Shown here in pieces: positions 35,925-47,008 of a stretch of 64,000 nucleotides of DNA. This stretch comes from Lunularia cruciata (Eukaryota > Streptophyta > Marchantiopsida > Lunulariales > Lunulariaceae). The stretch lies in NCBI GenBank assembly GCA_948567375.1, contig OX419760.1:27838001-27902000 (forward strand), read 5' to 3'. The notes below the pieces were generated by a model. The model was not told the origin of the DNA and did not search any database. It worked only from the letters and a program-made list of their open reading frames with translations. Each line of letters opens with the position of its first letter. Position 1 is the first letter of the stretch. The position numbers and the translations under genes are program-made.

Positions 35925-36590
35925 ATGGGTCTAATAAGAGAAGTCCAAAGTGCACAACTTGATGGACAAATTCTTGAGAAAGATGTGGTGGATAAGTTTC
36001 AAGACGTCTTTCTTGATGATCTACTCTCAGGATTACCACCAAAAAGGAGAGTAGATCATAAAATTGAGACACTCCCAAGGAAGACACCTCCTTGTAAGGC
36101 CCCATATCGCCTTTCACCTCATGAGTTGGAGGAGTGTAAGACTCAAATTGAGGAGATGTTGCAGAAAGGGTTCATCCAACCTAGCATATCACCATATGGA
36201 GCTCCTGTCTTGTTTGTGAAGAAGAAGGACGGTATAATGCGCATATGCATTGACTATTGGGGTCTCAATCAGCACATAGTGAAGAACAAATACCCCTTAC
36301 CTTGCATGGATGACCTATTTGATCAACTCCATGGAGCAAGATACTTCACCAAATTGGACTTGCGGAGCGGTTATAATCAAATCCAAATTGTAGAGGAGGA
36401 TGTGTACAAAACTACCTTTCAAACCAAGTAGTGCAAGTTTGGCAAGTCTGAAGTAGACTACTTGTGGCATAGAGAAAATGCAGAGGGCATTCAAGTATTG
36501 ACGGATAAAATAGAGGTCATTCAAAAATAGAGTGCACCAGAAGATCATACTCAACTCAAGAGCTTCTTGGGTTGACGGGATTCTATCATA
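35925..36590 (+). pseudogene. Element C reverse transcriptase with active-site deletion
   Basis: The RT fingers/palm start is well preserved ([65 protein letters not shown]). At about 36430 the sequence jumps from FQTK to CKFGKSEVDYLWH. Relative to F, 222 bp (74 codons) including the FFDD catalytic motif are missing, and the junction creates a TAG. Confidence 0.9.
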
Positions 36591-38601
36591 GATTTGTCAA
36601 GGACTTCTCCAAGGTGGCACAGCCTTTAACAACACGACTTGGCAAGGGGAAGAAGTGGACATGGAGAACCGCACAAGAGTTGGCCTTTCAAGAATTGAAA
36701 GCCACCTTGCTACATGCACCAATCTTGAAGTGGTATGTCCCAAAACGTCCAATCAAGTTGGCTATAGATGCGTCAAGCGTAGCAATAGGAGCAGTCCTAC
36801 AACAAGAGTGGCATGACGGATAGCATCCAATTGCATATTTCTCTCAAAATTTGTTACCGGAAAAGTGCAACTACTACACCACAAAACATGAAGAGTTGGC
36901 CATCATTCTGGCAACCAAGCATTGGAAGCACTATTTAGGTGAGAAGGCATTTGTAGTAAAGATAGACCACAAACCTCTAGTCTACCTCAAGACGCAGAAG
37001 GATCTATCTCGTCGCCAAATTTGGTGGGTAGAGTGATGACAATGCTTCAACATGACAATCACCTATGTGGAAGGTAAGAAGCAACTTGTAGATGCATTCA
37101 CCTACATGGCAATGGAAAACAACTTGGTGGCAGATGTTAAGATTAACCCTGAATTTTGGCCAAAGATTCTGGCTACTACAAAAACTGATCCACAGATTGT
37201 AGAAGCGCAATCATCCAAAAGGCATCAACAACACTCAAGGACTCACCTTTTGTGATGGCAAATTATGGATCCCAAATGTCCCAGAATTGCACACCACCAT
37301 TCTAGCGGAATGTCATCATTTGGTCATTGCAGGTCATGTTGGAGTAGACAAGACCTTGGATGCAGTCCAGTGCCATTACTATTGGTCCAAGATGAGCAAC
37401 AATGTGATGGAATATGTGCATAGCTGCCTACTTTGTCAACAGAACAAAGCTTCTAATCAAGCTCGTGCAAGGCTCCTTCAACCTCTTCCCACTCCTACCC
37501 AATGTTAGGAACAAGTGAGTATGGATCTTGTCTGTGAATTACCCAAGACCACCTCAGGGTTTGACTCCATCGTGGTCTTTGTGGACCGGCTCAACAAAAT
37601 GATTCATGTACGCCCTACCACCAAGGATATGACCGCTCCACAACTAGCTCAATTATACTTAGATACAGTCTTCTCTCACCATGGCTTGTTTAGAGTACTC
37701 ATCACCGATAGAGGCACTCAATTCACCAGTTTGTTTTGGCGAACACTCTTTGGTTTCTTCAAAACCAAGTTTGCCATGTCCACAACTTACCACCCACAAA
37801 TAGATGGACAAATAGAGTGGGCTAATTGCACAATTGAAGACACGTTACACAACTTCACCTTAGAAGAGCAAGAGAGGTGGGATACCCTACTCCTGTTGGT
37901 GGAATTCACTTACAACAATTCAGTGAATGCATCCATCCAAGTCACTCTGTTCTTCCTCATATATGGTGAGCATCGCTTCACACCTTCTAGCTTGATGAAG
38001 ATCCGTCTAGTGGCTACCAAGGTCAATGTAATCAACACATTTGTGTCTAGAATCCAACAAGGTGTGGAGAGCACAAAGTATAGATTACATATTGCACAAA
38101 ATTGATAGAAGCAATATGCTGATGCACACTGTAGGCACATGGAGTTCAAGGTTGGCGGATCAAGTGTGGGTATCAACAACCAACCTCACATTAGTTGGAC
38201 CTTGTATGCTTAGACCTCGTTTTATAGCGCCTTTCTCAATTCTTTGTCGAGTCGGCGCTGTGGCCTATCACCTTGAGCTACCACCACACATGAAGATCCA
38301 TCCAATGTTCCATGTTTCCCTAATACGTAGATATGCTTCCCAATCAGGCCAGTGTCATTCCACACAAGACATTTGACATTGTCCGACATTTATTGATGGC
38401 ATAGAGGAATATGAAGTGGAGCATATTCTCCAAAAATGCATACGTGGTACTCGCCATCCACGGGTGGACTATCTAGTACAGTGGAAAGGTTACCTCCTCT
38501 ATGAAGCAACTTGGGAGCCCGCTGCCAATTTGACACATGCACCGGTGTTAGTGCAAGCGTTTGAGCAACAACTACACAACACTCCTTTTAAGACACAATG
38601 A
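36572..38601 (+). pseudogene. Element C RNase H, integrase and chromodomain, interrupted
   Basis: RNase H: TGFYHRFVKDFSKVAQPLT, AIDASSVAIGAVLQQEW, YTTKHEELAIILATKHWKHYL. Integrase: zinc region ECHHLVIAGHVGVDKT to CLLCQQNKASN, then a core with VVFVDRLNKMIHV, LITDRGTQF and GQIEWANCTIED, so all three catalytic acids (D, D, E) are present. The chromodomain VEHILQKCIRGTRHPRVDYLVQWKGYLLYEATWEP ends at a TGA at 38599-38601. Stops remain at about 36822, 37037, 37254 and 37506. Confidence 0.9.
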
Positions 38602-38623
38602 GGACATTGTGTCTTAAAAGGAG
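38582..38623 (+). repeat. Perfect 19-bp hairpin over the stop codon and polypurine tract of C
   Basis: CTCCTTTTAAGACACAATG (38582-38600) is the exact reverse complement of 38605-38623, with loop AGGA. The chromodomain stop codon (38599-38601) lies at the apex and the 3' arm runs into the polypurine tract 38616-38628. Confidence 0.92.
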
Positions 38624-38628
38624 GGAGG
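38616..38628 (+). other. Polypurine tract of element C
   Basis: AAAAGGAGGGAGG two bases before the 3' LTR; it would prime plus-strand DNA synthesis. Confidence 0.85.
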
Positions 38629-38630
38629 TC

Positions 38631-39358
38631 TCTAATACCAAGAGCTAGCCATATGATCTAGATGTGAAATTTGGTTTGGTAATATCTAGAATGATTTTTT
38701 ACATGATGGTCAAAATAGATCAGATAGAATTATCACCAAAAGAGTACTTCAACTAATAGGGCAAAAACCAAAATAGATTTTAAAACCTTAGAACCAATAG
38801 CTAGACATATGATTTAAAGGTGAGAATTGGTTTGGTAACATTTAGAAGTATATTACACATGATGGACTTAACAGATCAGAAAGAGGTATCACCAAAAGTG
38901 TACTTCTACTAATAGAGTAGGAATCAAAATATGCCTAAAATCTTTGAAGGCAATTTTGGAGACCTAAACAGATGAATTAGACCTAAAAAATGAGCAGATT
39001 ACCCCCCCCTCCCAATGGAAGAAAGGTTGGACTTCCCTCCCCTCAGTTAGTCTTGTTGAGAGCTTTCCAATGGTACCTTACCCATGTGATTCTGAGATTC
39101 CCTAAAAGATGCCCTCTAGTCAAAGCTTGTTTGACCAACCAGATAGGACCTAGACCAATATGTCACCAATCCAAGTAAGTAAATTAAGGGTGGAGCTTGC
39201 TAACATGTCACTTAGTTGTGTGCCTAATCATATGGTGGAACTTCCTTGGAGGAGATCCTCTTTGTCTATATAATAAAGAGAAAGTGCTCCTTTGGGGCAT
39301 CAAATGATTGAGTGTGAAATATGTGTTTTCTCTCTTCTCTTGTCCTTGGAGTATTACA
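38631..39358 (+). repeat. 3' LTR of element C
   Basis: 728 bp; it starts TCTAATACC (TG has become TC) and ends GTATTACA. It carries the same U3 duplication and differs from the 5' LTR by several percent. Confidence 0.92.
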
Positions 39359-40674
39359 TTGGATCCAATCAAATTGAATGTTATGATGTTCAAACCAAGG
39401 TAGTTCTAGAATGACATCATAGTGTGGAGGTGCCACTACAAACCTCATATACTCCAAATACTCCCTCCCAATCTTGAGGGTAACAAGATGCGAAAAAATG
39501 AAATGTAGAACCCTTTCTAACATCTACCATCATCAATTTGCTTCCAATTACTAGCTTGATAGGAATACCCAATTCCTTTGCTAATTGCATAGACATGCAA
39601 TTCTTTGAACTTCCAAAATCAACCAAAATCTTACAATCACAATCAGATATAATACCTTACAAGTGAAACAAACTTGCATAGATCTAGTTTTCAATCTTAT
39701 TGGAACTAATCAAGTTCCAAGTAGGCAGCTCAAAATCTCCTACTAGGATTCCTCATTTCCTTGATCATTCTGCTCCACAAATTCCATTTGGGTGACTTGT
39801 TGAGGTCACTCATTCTTGAGTAGACACTTTGCAATGTGGTGTCCAATTTGGCGATAATAGAAACATTCACCATTTTGTTGTAACTTTTCATGATCTATTG
39901 TGCCAAGTCCTTGCTGGATAGTATCAATCTCCACTTGTATTGGCTCCTCCACCCATGTGTAGTGTGTAGGTGGGTTTGGGGAAGACCAAGGTCAAGACTA
40001 AGTTGTCGCAACCAAGGAATCAAAGCATTCAGCCAATTGCATGGCTTCCTCTAAGTCTTTGGGCTCAAGTATAGTCACTTCTAATCTGGTGTGAGACTTC
40101 AAGCTTCTCACAAAGCAATCTAGAGCTTTTCCATCTAGTATATTCAAAATTTGCATAATGGTGTTCTAGAATTGAGTGATATAGCTTCTTAGCAAGCCAA
40201 TTTGCTTCAATTCTGCCAACTTATCTCATGCGGCCATGTGGCATTTATAGCTTAGAACTGCCTAATTGTTGCACTCTTGAATTCTTCCCATGTCAAGATT
40301 GGCATGAAAAACTATAGCTCAACTTGTTCCACTCTAAATTGCCACCATAATTTAGCCACTCCATCCAATTGGCTTGAGGCCAATAGAATTATCTCCATTC
40401 ATCTTGAAGGTTTGTTGCTTCAAAGTAACGTTCACAATCAAACACAAAAGTTTGCATTGCACCCGGAAGGTTCTTGCCTTCAAATACCTTGGGCCTTGGA
40501 AATTGGATTTTCTTTTCTCCTTCTTGTACTAGTGCTCTCTTTACCTGCTCTTGTCTATGATGGTCTCATTCATCTAACAATCAAGTAAGGTGCTCAATTT
40601 GTTGCTATATAGTAAGGATAACTTCAAGCATTGCTGCCATGGCTTCTACTCTATCATAATATTCCTAATTTATC
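39359..40674 (-). pseudogene. Element B protease and gag, degenerate
   Basis: The protease at about 39626-39266 keeps the catalytic aspartate (MVDFGSSKNCMSMQLAKELGIPIK), although the next residue is F instead of S/T. It continues HYDVILELPWFEHH. Gag lies between about 39780 and 40640, with many stops, recognisable by comparison with A. Confidence 0.82.
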
Positions 40675-40889
40675 TAATTTATTAACACATAGATGCAATA
40701 TGTCCACCATTCTCCATAAGTTACAACCAGAAGTACCTAGGGTTCCTCAAACAAGGTGATCATATGTAGCAAATCTTGTCCAAAGTGTGAGGTGATGAAT
40801 TGTGTGAAATGATACTTGGGTAGTACTTGGACACAAAAATCCCAATGGTTTGGCAAAAGTGGATTTGGTAGTCCATAATTTCCATCCAT
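40675..40889 (-). pseudogene. Pre-gag reading frame of element B
   Basis: It begins MDGNYGLPNPLLPNHWDF and includes FTQFITSHFGQDLLHMI; one internal TAG interrupts it, then it ends YVLIN-stop as in A. The match to A across 70 codons, despite clear age differences, supports a coding past. Confidence 0.5.
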
Positions 40890-40910
40890 TCATTCTTGCT
40901 TTGATACCAA

Positions 40911-41332
40911 TGTAAAAGATCAAGACCAAGGAGAGAAATAAGAGAATGGAAGCTCATATTGGCACACTTGAATAAGTGAAACTCCAAATCCTTGCATGAG
41001 CTTGGCTCTTGTATTTATAGGGAGCATACAAGGCTCTTGAGAAGCTTCTCAAGAAGCTTCCTTGAGCCATTTTCTTGGAGTGCAAGCCAAGTTAACCAAG
41101 AAGCTTCTCAAGAAGTTTCCTTCTTGAAGCCGCCTACTTGGTATGCAAGCTAAGTTGGTTGGAAGTTTCTAGAAGTTTCCTTCTAGAAACTACTTACTTG
41201 GAGTGCAAGCTAAGCTAGTGATAAGCTTCTCAAGAAGCTATCTAAATACTTCTAGGATATTCCATGCTAATTTGCCTATTCACTACTTCCTTAGCCTTGA
41301 CTAACTTCATCCTTAAACTCCATATTGTTACA
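40911..41332 (-). repeat. 5' LTR of element B, with conserved HSE
   Basis: TGTAAAAGATC to TTGTTACA. The four-unit HSE is at 41162-41179 (GAAgtTTCtaGAAgtTTC). The primer site TTGGTATCAAAGCAAG (minus strand) abuts it. Confidence 0.92.
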
Positions 41333-41337
41333 CTAAG

Positions 41338-41845
41338 TATGAGGAGGAGATTGATAGACTCAAGGAGTCCAAGTTTGTCTTTGAGGTAGAGCATTCAGAA
41401 TGGACATCTTCAATTTTTATTATATAGAAGAAGAATGACAAACTTGGGGTGTGGATAACAAGAAGCTCAATACTATTACCAAAAAGGACTATTACTATTT
41501 GCCATTCATTAATGAAATCTTGGAGGACGTTGTAAGTTGTAGGTTGTGAGAGATATAGTTTTGGGGATGGTTATGATGGCTATAACCAAATCACGTTTGC
41601 ACCAAATTATCAAAAACTGATTGTATTCATCACACCTTGGATGACTTACGCTTTCAAGGTCATGCCAATTGAGCTTTGTAATGCTTCAACTACATTTTAA
41701 TAGTTTATAAATAAGGTGTTTGAATCTTTCAATAGGAAATTTGTGAAAGATTTCATTTATGATTTTTGTGTTTATGGAGGCAAAGAGGAGAAATTTGAGC
41801 ACTTGATCAAGATCTTACAATGCTTGGATGTAGAAAATGTATCAC
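41338..41845 (+). pseudogene. Element D reverse transcriptase, first part, degenerate
   Basis: It continues directly from the D sequence left of element B (YEEEIDRLKESKFVFE). It has the segment matching FVRDFIDDFCVYG of E as FVKDFIYDFCVYGGKEE (41740-41790), so the second of the catalytic aspartate neighbours reads Y. It is interrupted by insertion I at the duplicated ATCAC. Confidence 0.85.
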
Positions 41846-43757
41846 TATGGTACCCATATTTTTCATTTTGGATGAGTTTTGAAGAAGAAGTGCCTTGCTG
41901 AAACCAAATGGAGAAGAAATGAGGAGAAAACTATGTTTTGATTAGGCCAAAGGAAGTCAACTTTGTGTTGGAGGAACAAGGACTCAGATTGGATCATATC
42001 CAAAGAAGCTTACTTTGTGTCAAAGGAAGAAAAACTTGGATCAGACGTTGAAGGAGTGCATACCTGAAGGAGGAATGGAAGTTGTAGGTCAGGATTACTG
42101 AGGGAGCTATATCTCAATGATGAAAAGTCCAAATCATGCTTGTTATATTACGTTGGAAATTTCTTGTTCAGGGCTTTCCACTGCCACCAAAATCATAGAG
42201 TTTGGAGGTTTGTAGCAAAAGTTACAAGCATTTGAAGTTTTGTGAGTAGATATATAGAGTAGTTGAGTGACTTCAGGATTAGTGCCTTTGGGTTCACAAT
42301 ACTTTGGGTCTATGTTCTTTGGATCTCTATGACTTTGGGTTAGAGGCTTCTTTGCCTCAGGATGAAGGTGACTAGATGTAAAATAGTTGGACCTCAGAGT
42401 GCAATGAAGGTGACATTGGGAGTCTTGCCAAAGGTATCCGAGGAAATTAGAGTAGGGAAAGAAGAGATAATTAGGATACCTATGAGTTCAATTTCAGTTT
42501 TGATTGAAGATAAGATAGAATTAGAAGAGAAACAATAGTAGTGAATGAACCTGAAGTGCAGGATCAGACATAAGTGTCTTTGGGTCAGTTACATGAGCAA
42601 TTCGGAGAAAGTGAGTTACAAATTGAAGGCGTAGATAGTGTACCCATGCTTTCCATTACAATTCTTGATGAGGATATAGTAGAATTAGAAAAGGAATTGA
42701 TAGTAGTTAGACCCAAAGTAAGAGAGGTAGGAGTGCAAGTGTCTTTGGATTTGACACTTGACACTTTAAAGAAGAATGGGTTGCAAGATAGAGAGGTACA
42801 AAGATTACCTGAAAGGTAATTTGTAGATCAAAGTAAAGAAATGTTAGTATTGGTAGAGGACTTAGCCATTGTAGAACCCTATGACAAAGAAGACAGAGTA
42901 GTATGTGAAGTCACTTTGGGTTTGGAAGCCAAAAAAGAAGAAGACATTGGATCAAAGTAGTAACAAATTTGAGATTTTGAAGGGCAGATATGAAGGGGTG
43001 CATTATCATTTTGGATCTGCAGGTTGGTAGAGTTGTTAGGAAATGATATATTAGTTAGATAATTGCTAAAGTGCTCTACTATTTAAAGGAAGCATTCACA
43101 ATATGTTGTTGTTCAGTATTCATAATTTTTGAAGATAGATAAAGCAAAGTGTTGTGAAGTAGTGCTCATCGCTTGAGCTTAATTCCGAGTATCAACCCTA
43201 TGTTTGTGCTTGTGAGTGTTGAGAATTCTGAAGTGCAAGTCAGTGAGTTTGTTGGATGTTGGATTCCACAACCATGATCTTCATTTTGTGTGTTTGATCC
43301 TGAGTGAAGTGCAATAAGAGTAATGCATTGATAGATATGAGAGGAATTGTAGTGTTGGTAGTATTCTGTAGTTGTGAGTGCAATGCAATATTGATGTGAA
43401 ACAATTTTGATTGAGAAAGTTGTGCCTTTTGTAGAAAGGTAGAATACAATTTTGAGGCAAAGTTGTTTTGTAGTGAAGTAGATGTCTTTAGGAGAATCTG
43501 AATCATCACAATCAAGAATTGTTTGGATAGAATTTGATGGATTTGTGGTTGAGAAGTATAAATTTGTGACGAGATTGCATGTCAGTGCTTGTTACTCTCT
43601 TTTGGGTGTAGTTTCTACATGAGAGATTAAAGACACAAGCAAGAAGAACTAATTTGGTTACTTTGCTTCATATTTGGATATTTTTGAATTGTATCTATGT
43701 GGGAACAAACTTTACTTACCTAATTACCGCAAAAGTAATATTTGCCGAGTTGTCACA
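41846..43757. mobile_element. Insertion I: 1.9-kb LTR-like element in the D reverse transcriptase
   Basis: D coding sequence breaks at ATCAC (41841-41845) and resumes at ATCAC (43758-43762), so 1912 bp were inserted with a 5-bp duplication. It starts TATGG and ends TCACA, close to the TG...CA ends of an LTR. A TATTTAAAGG promoter-like box is near 43080. No internal direct repeats and no transposon proteins were seen. A frame at 42574-42819 (81 codons, acidic) is unrecognised. A solo LTR of a large-LTR element is the best guess. Confidence 0.7.
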
Positions 43758-43762
43758 ATCAC

Positions 43763-44164
43763 TCAACCTAGAGAAGTGCATCTTTGGTTGTGAAAAAGGT
43801 CTACTTTTGAAACATATCATTTCCCAAGATGGAATAGTAATGGATTTTGAAAAAGTGAGGAAAATCTCACAACTTCTATTCCATTCAAGCTTGACAAAGT
43901 TACACCAATTCATGGAGATGGTTGGGCACTATAAGAGGTTCATCTTCTCATTTTTTCAACAAAGCTTAAGCATTGACCAATTACATGAAGAAGAGTGTAA
44001 AAACTTGGTAATTTTGGAGGACAAGGAGGCTTTTGAGGAGCTAAAGCAGTCCTTTATTATGGTCCCAATTCTTGCTAAACCTGATTGGAGTAAACCTTTC
44101 ATCCTTATCATTGATGCTTCTAATGTAGCTATATTCACTATTAATCAACTAGACCAAGATGGAC
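43763..44164 (+). pseudogene. Element D reverse transcriptase thumb and RNase H start
   Basis: Plus frame LNLEKCIFGCEKGLLLKHIISQDGIVMDFEKV, then FMEMVGHYKRFIFSF and LAKPDWSKPFILIIDASNVAI, matching E. It stops at LDQDG where E inserted (target TGGAC, 44160-44164). Confidence 0.87.
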
Positions 44165-44840
44165 TATAAGCCGGCATATCTCTCACGCAAGATGAACCTC
44201 TGATTGCTATTATGGTAGCACATCATGGACTAAGAGGCAAGGAACTTAAACTCCATCATAATTCTCCAAGGTTAACACTCCAAGACTCAAGACATTGCTC
44301 ACTAGAGAACTCAATGGGAGAGAGATAGTTGGAAATGAAAGGATGATAAGTACATCCTCACCCTTTTTTATATACTTGTGAAATAGTTACTATTTACCAT
44401 AGTAACTCAAGTTACTAGGCTAAAAGTCAATTTAAGTCAAAAAGTATAAAGGAATATCCATCCAAATAGGTATATTCCACTAAGCATGTGATCTTATCTT
44501 GACCCAACCACTAAGTCAAGGATTCCTTCACATGGACTATCCTTAGACTATAGAAGAATCCAAAACAAAAAGGCTTGCGGGCCCAAGAGTTCTCAACTCT
44601 TTCCTCAAAGCCAAACACCTAGGAATAATACCAAGTCAATACACTAGAATCCAAAATAGTAGTGCTCATCTTTTCCACTTCCTCTAAAGTAAGTTCTCCA
44701 CTATCTTAGCTATGACTAATTTTAGCTAATCATGACTAATGTAGAACCATTCTCAATCTTTATATAAATAAATCTCTCAAGTATTTGTAATACCAAGCTA
44801 AATATCACAATACCACACACATGCACAAATGGGTGTTACA
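44165..44840 (-). repeat. 3' LTR of element E
   Basis: It starts TATAAGCCGGC (worn TGTGAGCC) and ends GGGTGTTACA on the plus strand, so in element sense it opens TGTAACACCC. It is uninterrupted and is the reference for the inverted segment in the 5' LTR. Confidence 0.88.
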
Positions 44841-45386
44841 TTTACTCCCGGACTAAGTTTTCACTTTGTCCTCAAAGTGAAGGTCTCTCTACCTTCTATG
44901 ATACATCTTCAACTTATCATGGTTAATCGTATCAAAGTGTCTTCCTCCCAACTCCTTGAGATCATATGTGTAATTGCCCCACACCTTCTCCACTATGAAA
45001 GGTCCAAAGTACTTAGGCAAAAACTTCCTTTGTACTCTCTTGAATCAAAGAGAATCAAACAACATTACACAATCACCTTCTTTGAAAGACTCCACCTTCT
45101 TCTTGCCTTGCCTCTTGTCAGAGATCTCCTTTGGTTTCCTTTGGTCTTGCTCCACTTGAACCATAGCAACTACTCTTGCCTCATCCAACTACTCTTGCAT
45201 CGTCCAACTTCATGAGTTGATCTTTCCTTGAATTCTTTGCATCACCTCCTTGTGCTTTCTTCAATCTCCTATAAATGCTTTGGAAGGTAGTAAGATCAAA
45301 GTGAATAGGTAAAGTAGACTCAATACCATATATACCAATTGAAATGGAGAATATCCGGTGAAAGTCTTCATGGTTGTCCTATACTC
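44841..45386 (-). pseudogene. Element E integrase C-terminal part, degenerate
   Basis: This segment follows the integrase core and extends to the 3' LTR. It corresponds to the 54190-54480 part of D by order. It is too decayed to define domains. The inner edge reads CCGGGAGTAAA on the minus strand, a worn polypurine tract. Confidence 0.55.
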
Positions 45387-46277
45387 TCACAAAACTGCAT
45401 GAATCCTCTTGTCCCAATGATGTTTAGCCTCCTCCATTTTTGCATCTTTGGCCAACATCATGCACAAGGTCTGATTGGTTCTTTCTACCAAGCCATTGGA
45501 ATTTGGCTTACAGGATGTAGTTACTCTATGTGTGATAGAGAAATGTTGTAGCATGGTTGTAGTGATGCTTCTTGTAAACTCTTCTCCTCTATCAAGAACC
45601 AACTCCAAGGGGCACCCAAACCTAGTGATAATGCATTCATAAAGAAATCTACCCACTTCATCTTCATTCTTGTCCCTCAATGGTGTAGCTTCAACCCACT
45701 TGGTAAGCTAATCATTAACTACCACAATGTACCAATTGTTTCTTGGGGTTCTATTGAGAGGACCTGCAAAATCAATTCCTCACTTCTCAAAAGGTCCTAG
45801 CAATGGAATCAATCTAAGTGGTGGAGTGGACGTAGACTTTCTAGCAAAAGCTTGACAAACATGACAAGTTTTGCAATAATCAAGACAATCCTTGAAAATC
45901 TCTCTCCAATGGTAACTTGCATCTAGAATCTTGAAAGCAATCACCTTTTCTTCAAAGTGTCCTCCATACACTAAACTTTCATGAAACTCCTTTATGAGTA
46001 GGATGGACTCTTCCTTACCCAGTGCTCTTTGAAGTAGACCATGTATTCCTTGGTGAAAAAAATCCTCCACCATTGTGTAAGGTTTAGATCTTGCTACAAG
46101 GGCCTTCATCTCCCTAGCATGCATCCCTTCTAGATAGTTATTTCTTGTCACAAAATCCACAATCTCCTTGTACTCCATTGGAACCTCTTTAGTGATTGAG
46201 ATTGCCATGAGCTCCTCATCCGGGAAGGAATCATCCATTGGCTCATCTCCATCATGATCATAGGCCCTAGATAACAA
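45387..46277 (-). pseudogene. Element E integrase, one stop at the core
   Basis: The first frame (46277-45780) carries the zinc region GGHFEEKVIAFKILDASYHW and CKTCHVCQ and ends FEK-stop where TGG became TGA. The core continues: GIDFAGPLNRTPRN with the first aspartate, LVLDRGEEFTRS with the second, GLVERTNQTLCMM with the glutamate (45680-45387). Catalytic residues are therefore intact on either side of the stop. Confidence 0.9.
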
Positions 46278-46328
46278 ATCTACATTTGCATGTTTCTTCC
46301 CTGGCCTATCCTTATTGGTGTAGTCATA

Positions 46329-46991
46329 CTAAAACAAGAGTATCATCCATCTTGCTAGTCTCTCTTCCACATTAGGCTTGTTGAAGATGTACTTCAAAGC
46401 CTTGTGATTTGTGAAAATGGTGGCTTTCACTCCAATCAAGTAGTGTCTAAACTTCTTGAGACCAAAGATCACTGCCAACCTTTCTCTCTCCATGACAAAG
46501 TAGTTCCTTTCTATTGAAACCATCTGCCTACTAGTATAAGCTATTGGATGATCATGCCCATCTTTGTCTAATTGACTAAAAGTACAACTTATAGCAACAT
46601 TGGAAGCATAAGTGTAGAGGATGAAAGGCTTACTCCAATCAGGTTTAGCAAGAATTGGAGCTACAACAAGGGATTGCTTGAGCTCCTCAAAAGCTTTGAG
46701 AGCCTCCTTGTCTTCCAAAATCACCATGTAATCTATAACTTTCTTCATGTTGATGATCAATGCATAAGCCTTGTTGGAAAATAAGAAAATGAACCTCCTA
46801 TAGTACCTAACCATCCCCAAAAATTGGCATAAATTTGTCAATCTTGAAGAGAATGGAAGGTCTAAGATTTTCCTCACCTTCTCAAGATCAACTGCTATTC
46901 CATCCTTGGAGATGATGTGCCCCAAAAGTAGACCTTCTCTGCATCCAAAAATGCACTTCTCTGGGTTGAGTGATGAATTCGCCTCATCCAA
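46329..46991 (-). CDS. Element E reverse transcriptase thumb and RNase H (open fragment)
   Basis: An open 220-codon piece: EANSSLNPEKCIFGCREGLLLGHIISKDGI (RT thumb), then FLGMVRYYRRFI, AKPDWSKPFILYTYASNVA and RQMVSIERNYFVMERERLAVIFGLKKFRHYL (RNase H). The first RNase H aspartate position reads Y (YTYAS). It is a fragment of pol and not a separate gene. Confidence 0.85.
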   Translation of the reverse strand: MDEANSSLNPEKCIFGCREGLLLGHIISKDGIAVDLEKVRKILDLPFSSRLTNLCQFLGMVRYYRRFIFLFSNKAYALIINMKKVIDYMVILEDKEALKAFEELKQSLVVAPILAKPDWSKPFILYTYASNVAISCTFSQLDKDGHDHPIAYTSRQMVSIERNYFVMERERLAVIFGLKKFRHYLIGVKATIFTNHKALKYIFNKPNVEERLARWMILLF

Positions 46992-47008
46992 GCATTACAA
47001 GACCTTGA

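Larger units (their letters stand above)
32963..39358 (+). mobile_element. Element C: Ty3/gypsy chromovirus nested in element B
   Basis: 5' LTR 32963-33700 and 3' LTR 38631-39358, with primer site and polypurine tract at their inner edges for plus-strand orientation. Flanks read TTGAG (32958-32962) and TTGGA (39359-39363), an imperfect target copy; joining the flanks restores the B sequence as seen in A. Order: pre-gag frame, gag, protease, RT, RNase H, integrase, chromodomain. RT has an in-frame deletion of the active site. It is the same family as F and distinct from A/B/G. Confidence 0.93.
29238..41332 (-). mobile_element. Element B: Ty3/gypsy chromovirus of the A family, split by element C
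   Basis: LTRs at 29238-29649 and 40911-41332, flanked by the duplication CTAAG at 29233-29237 and 41333-41337. It lies in the RT gene of D. Minus-strand order matches A, with element C (32963-39358) inserted between protease and RT spacer. Its own length without C is about 5.7 kb. LTRs differ in length (412 and 422 bp) and at many bases, so B is older than A. All frames carry stops. Confidence 0.94.

Noticed and set aside
40747-40987. Two frames of 60 and 75 codons at the start of element B
   Set aside because: They lie in other frames than the conserved pre-gag peptide; the homologous frame is 40675-40889.
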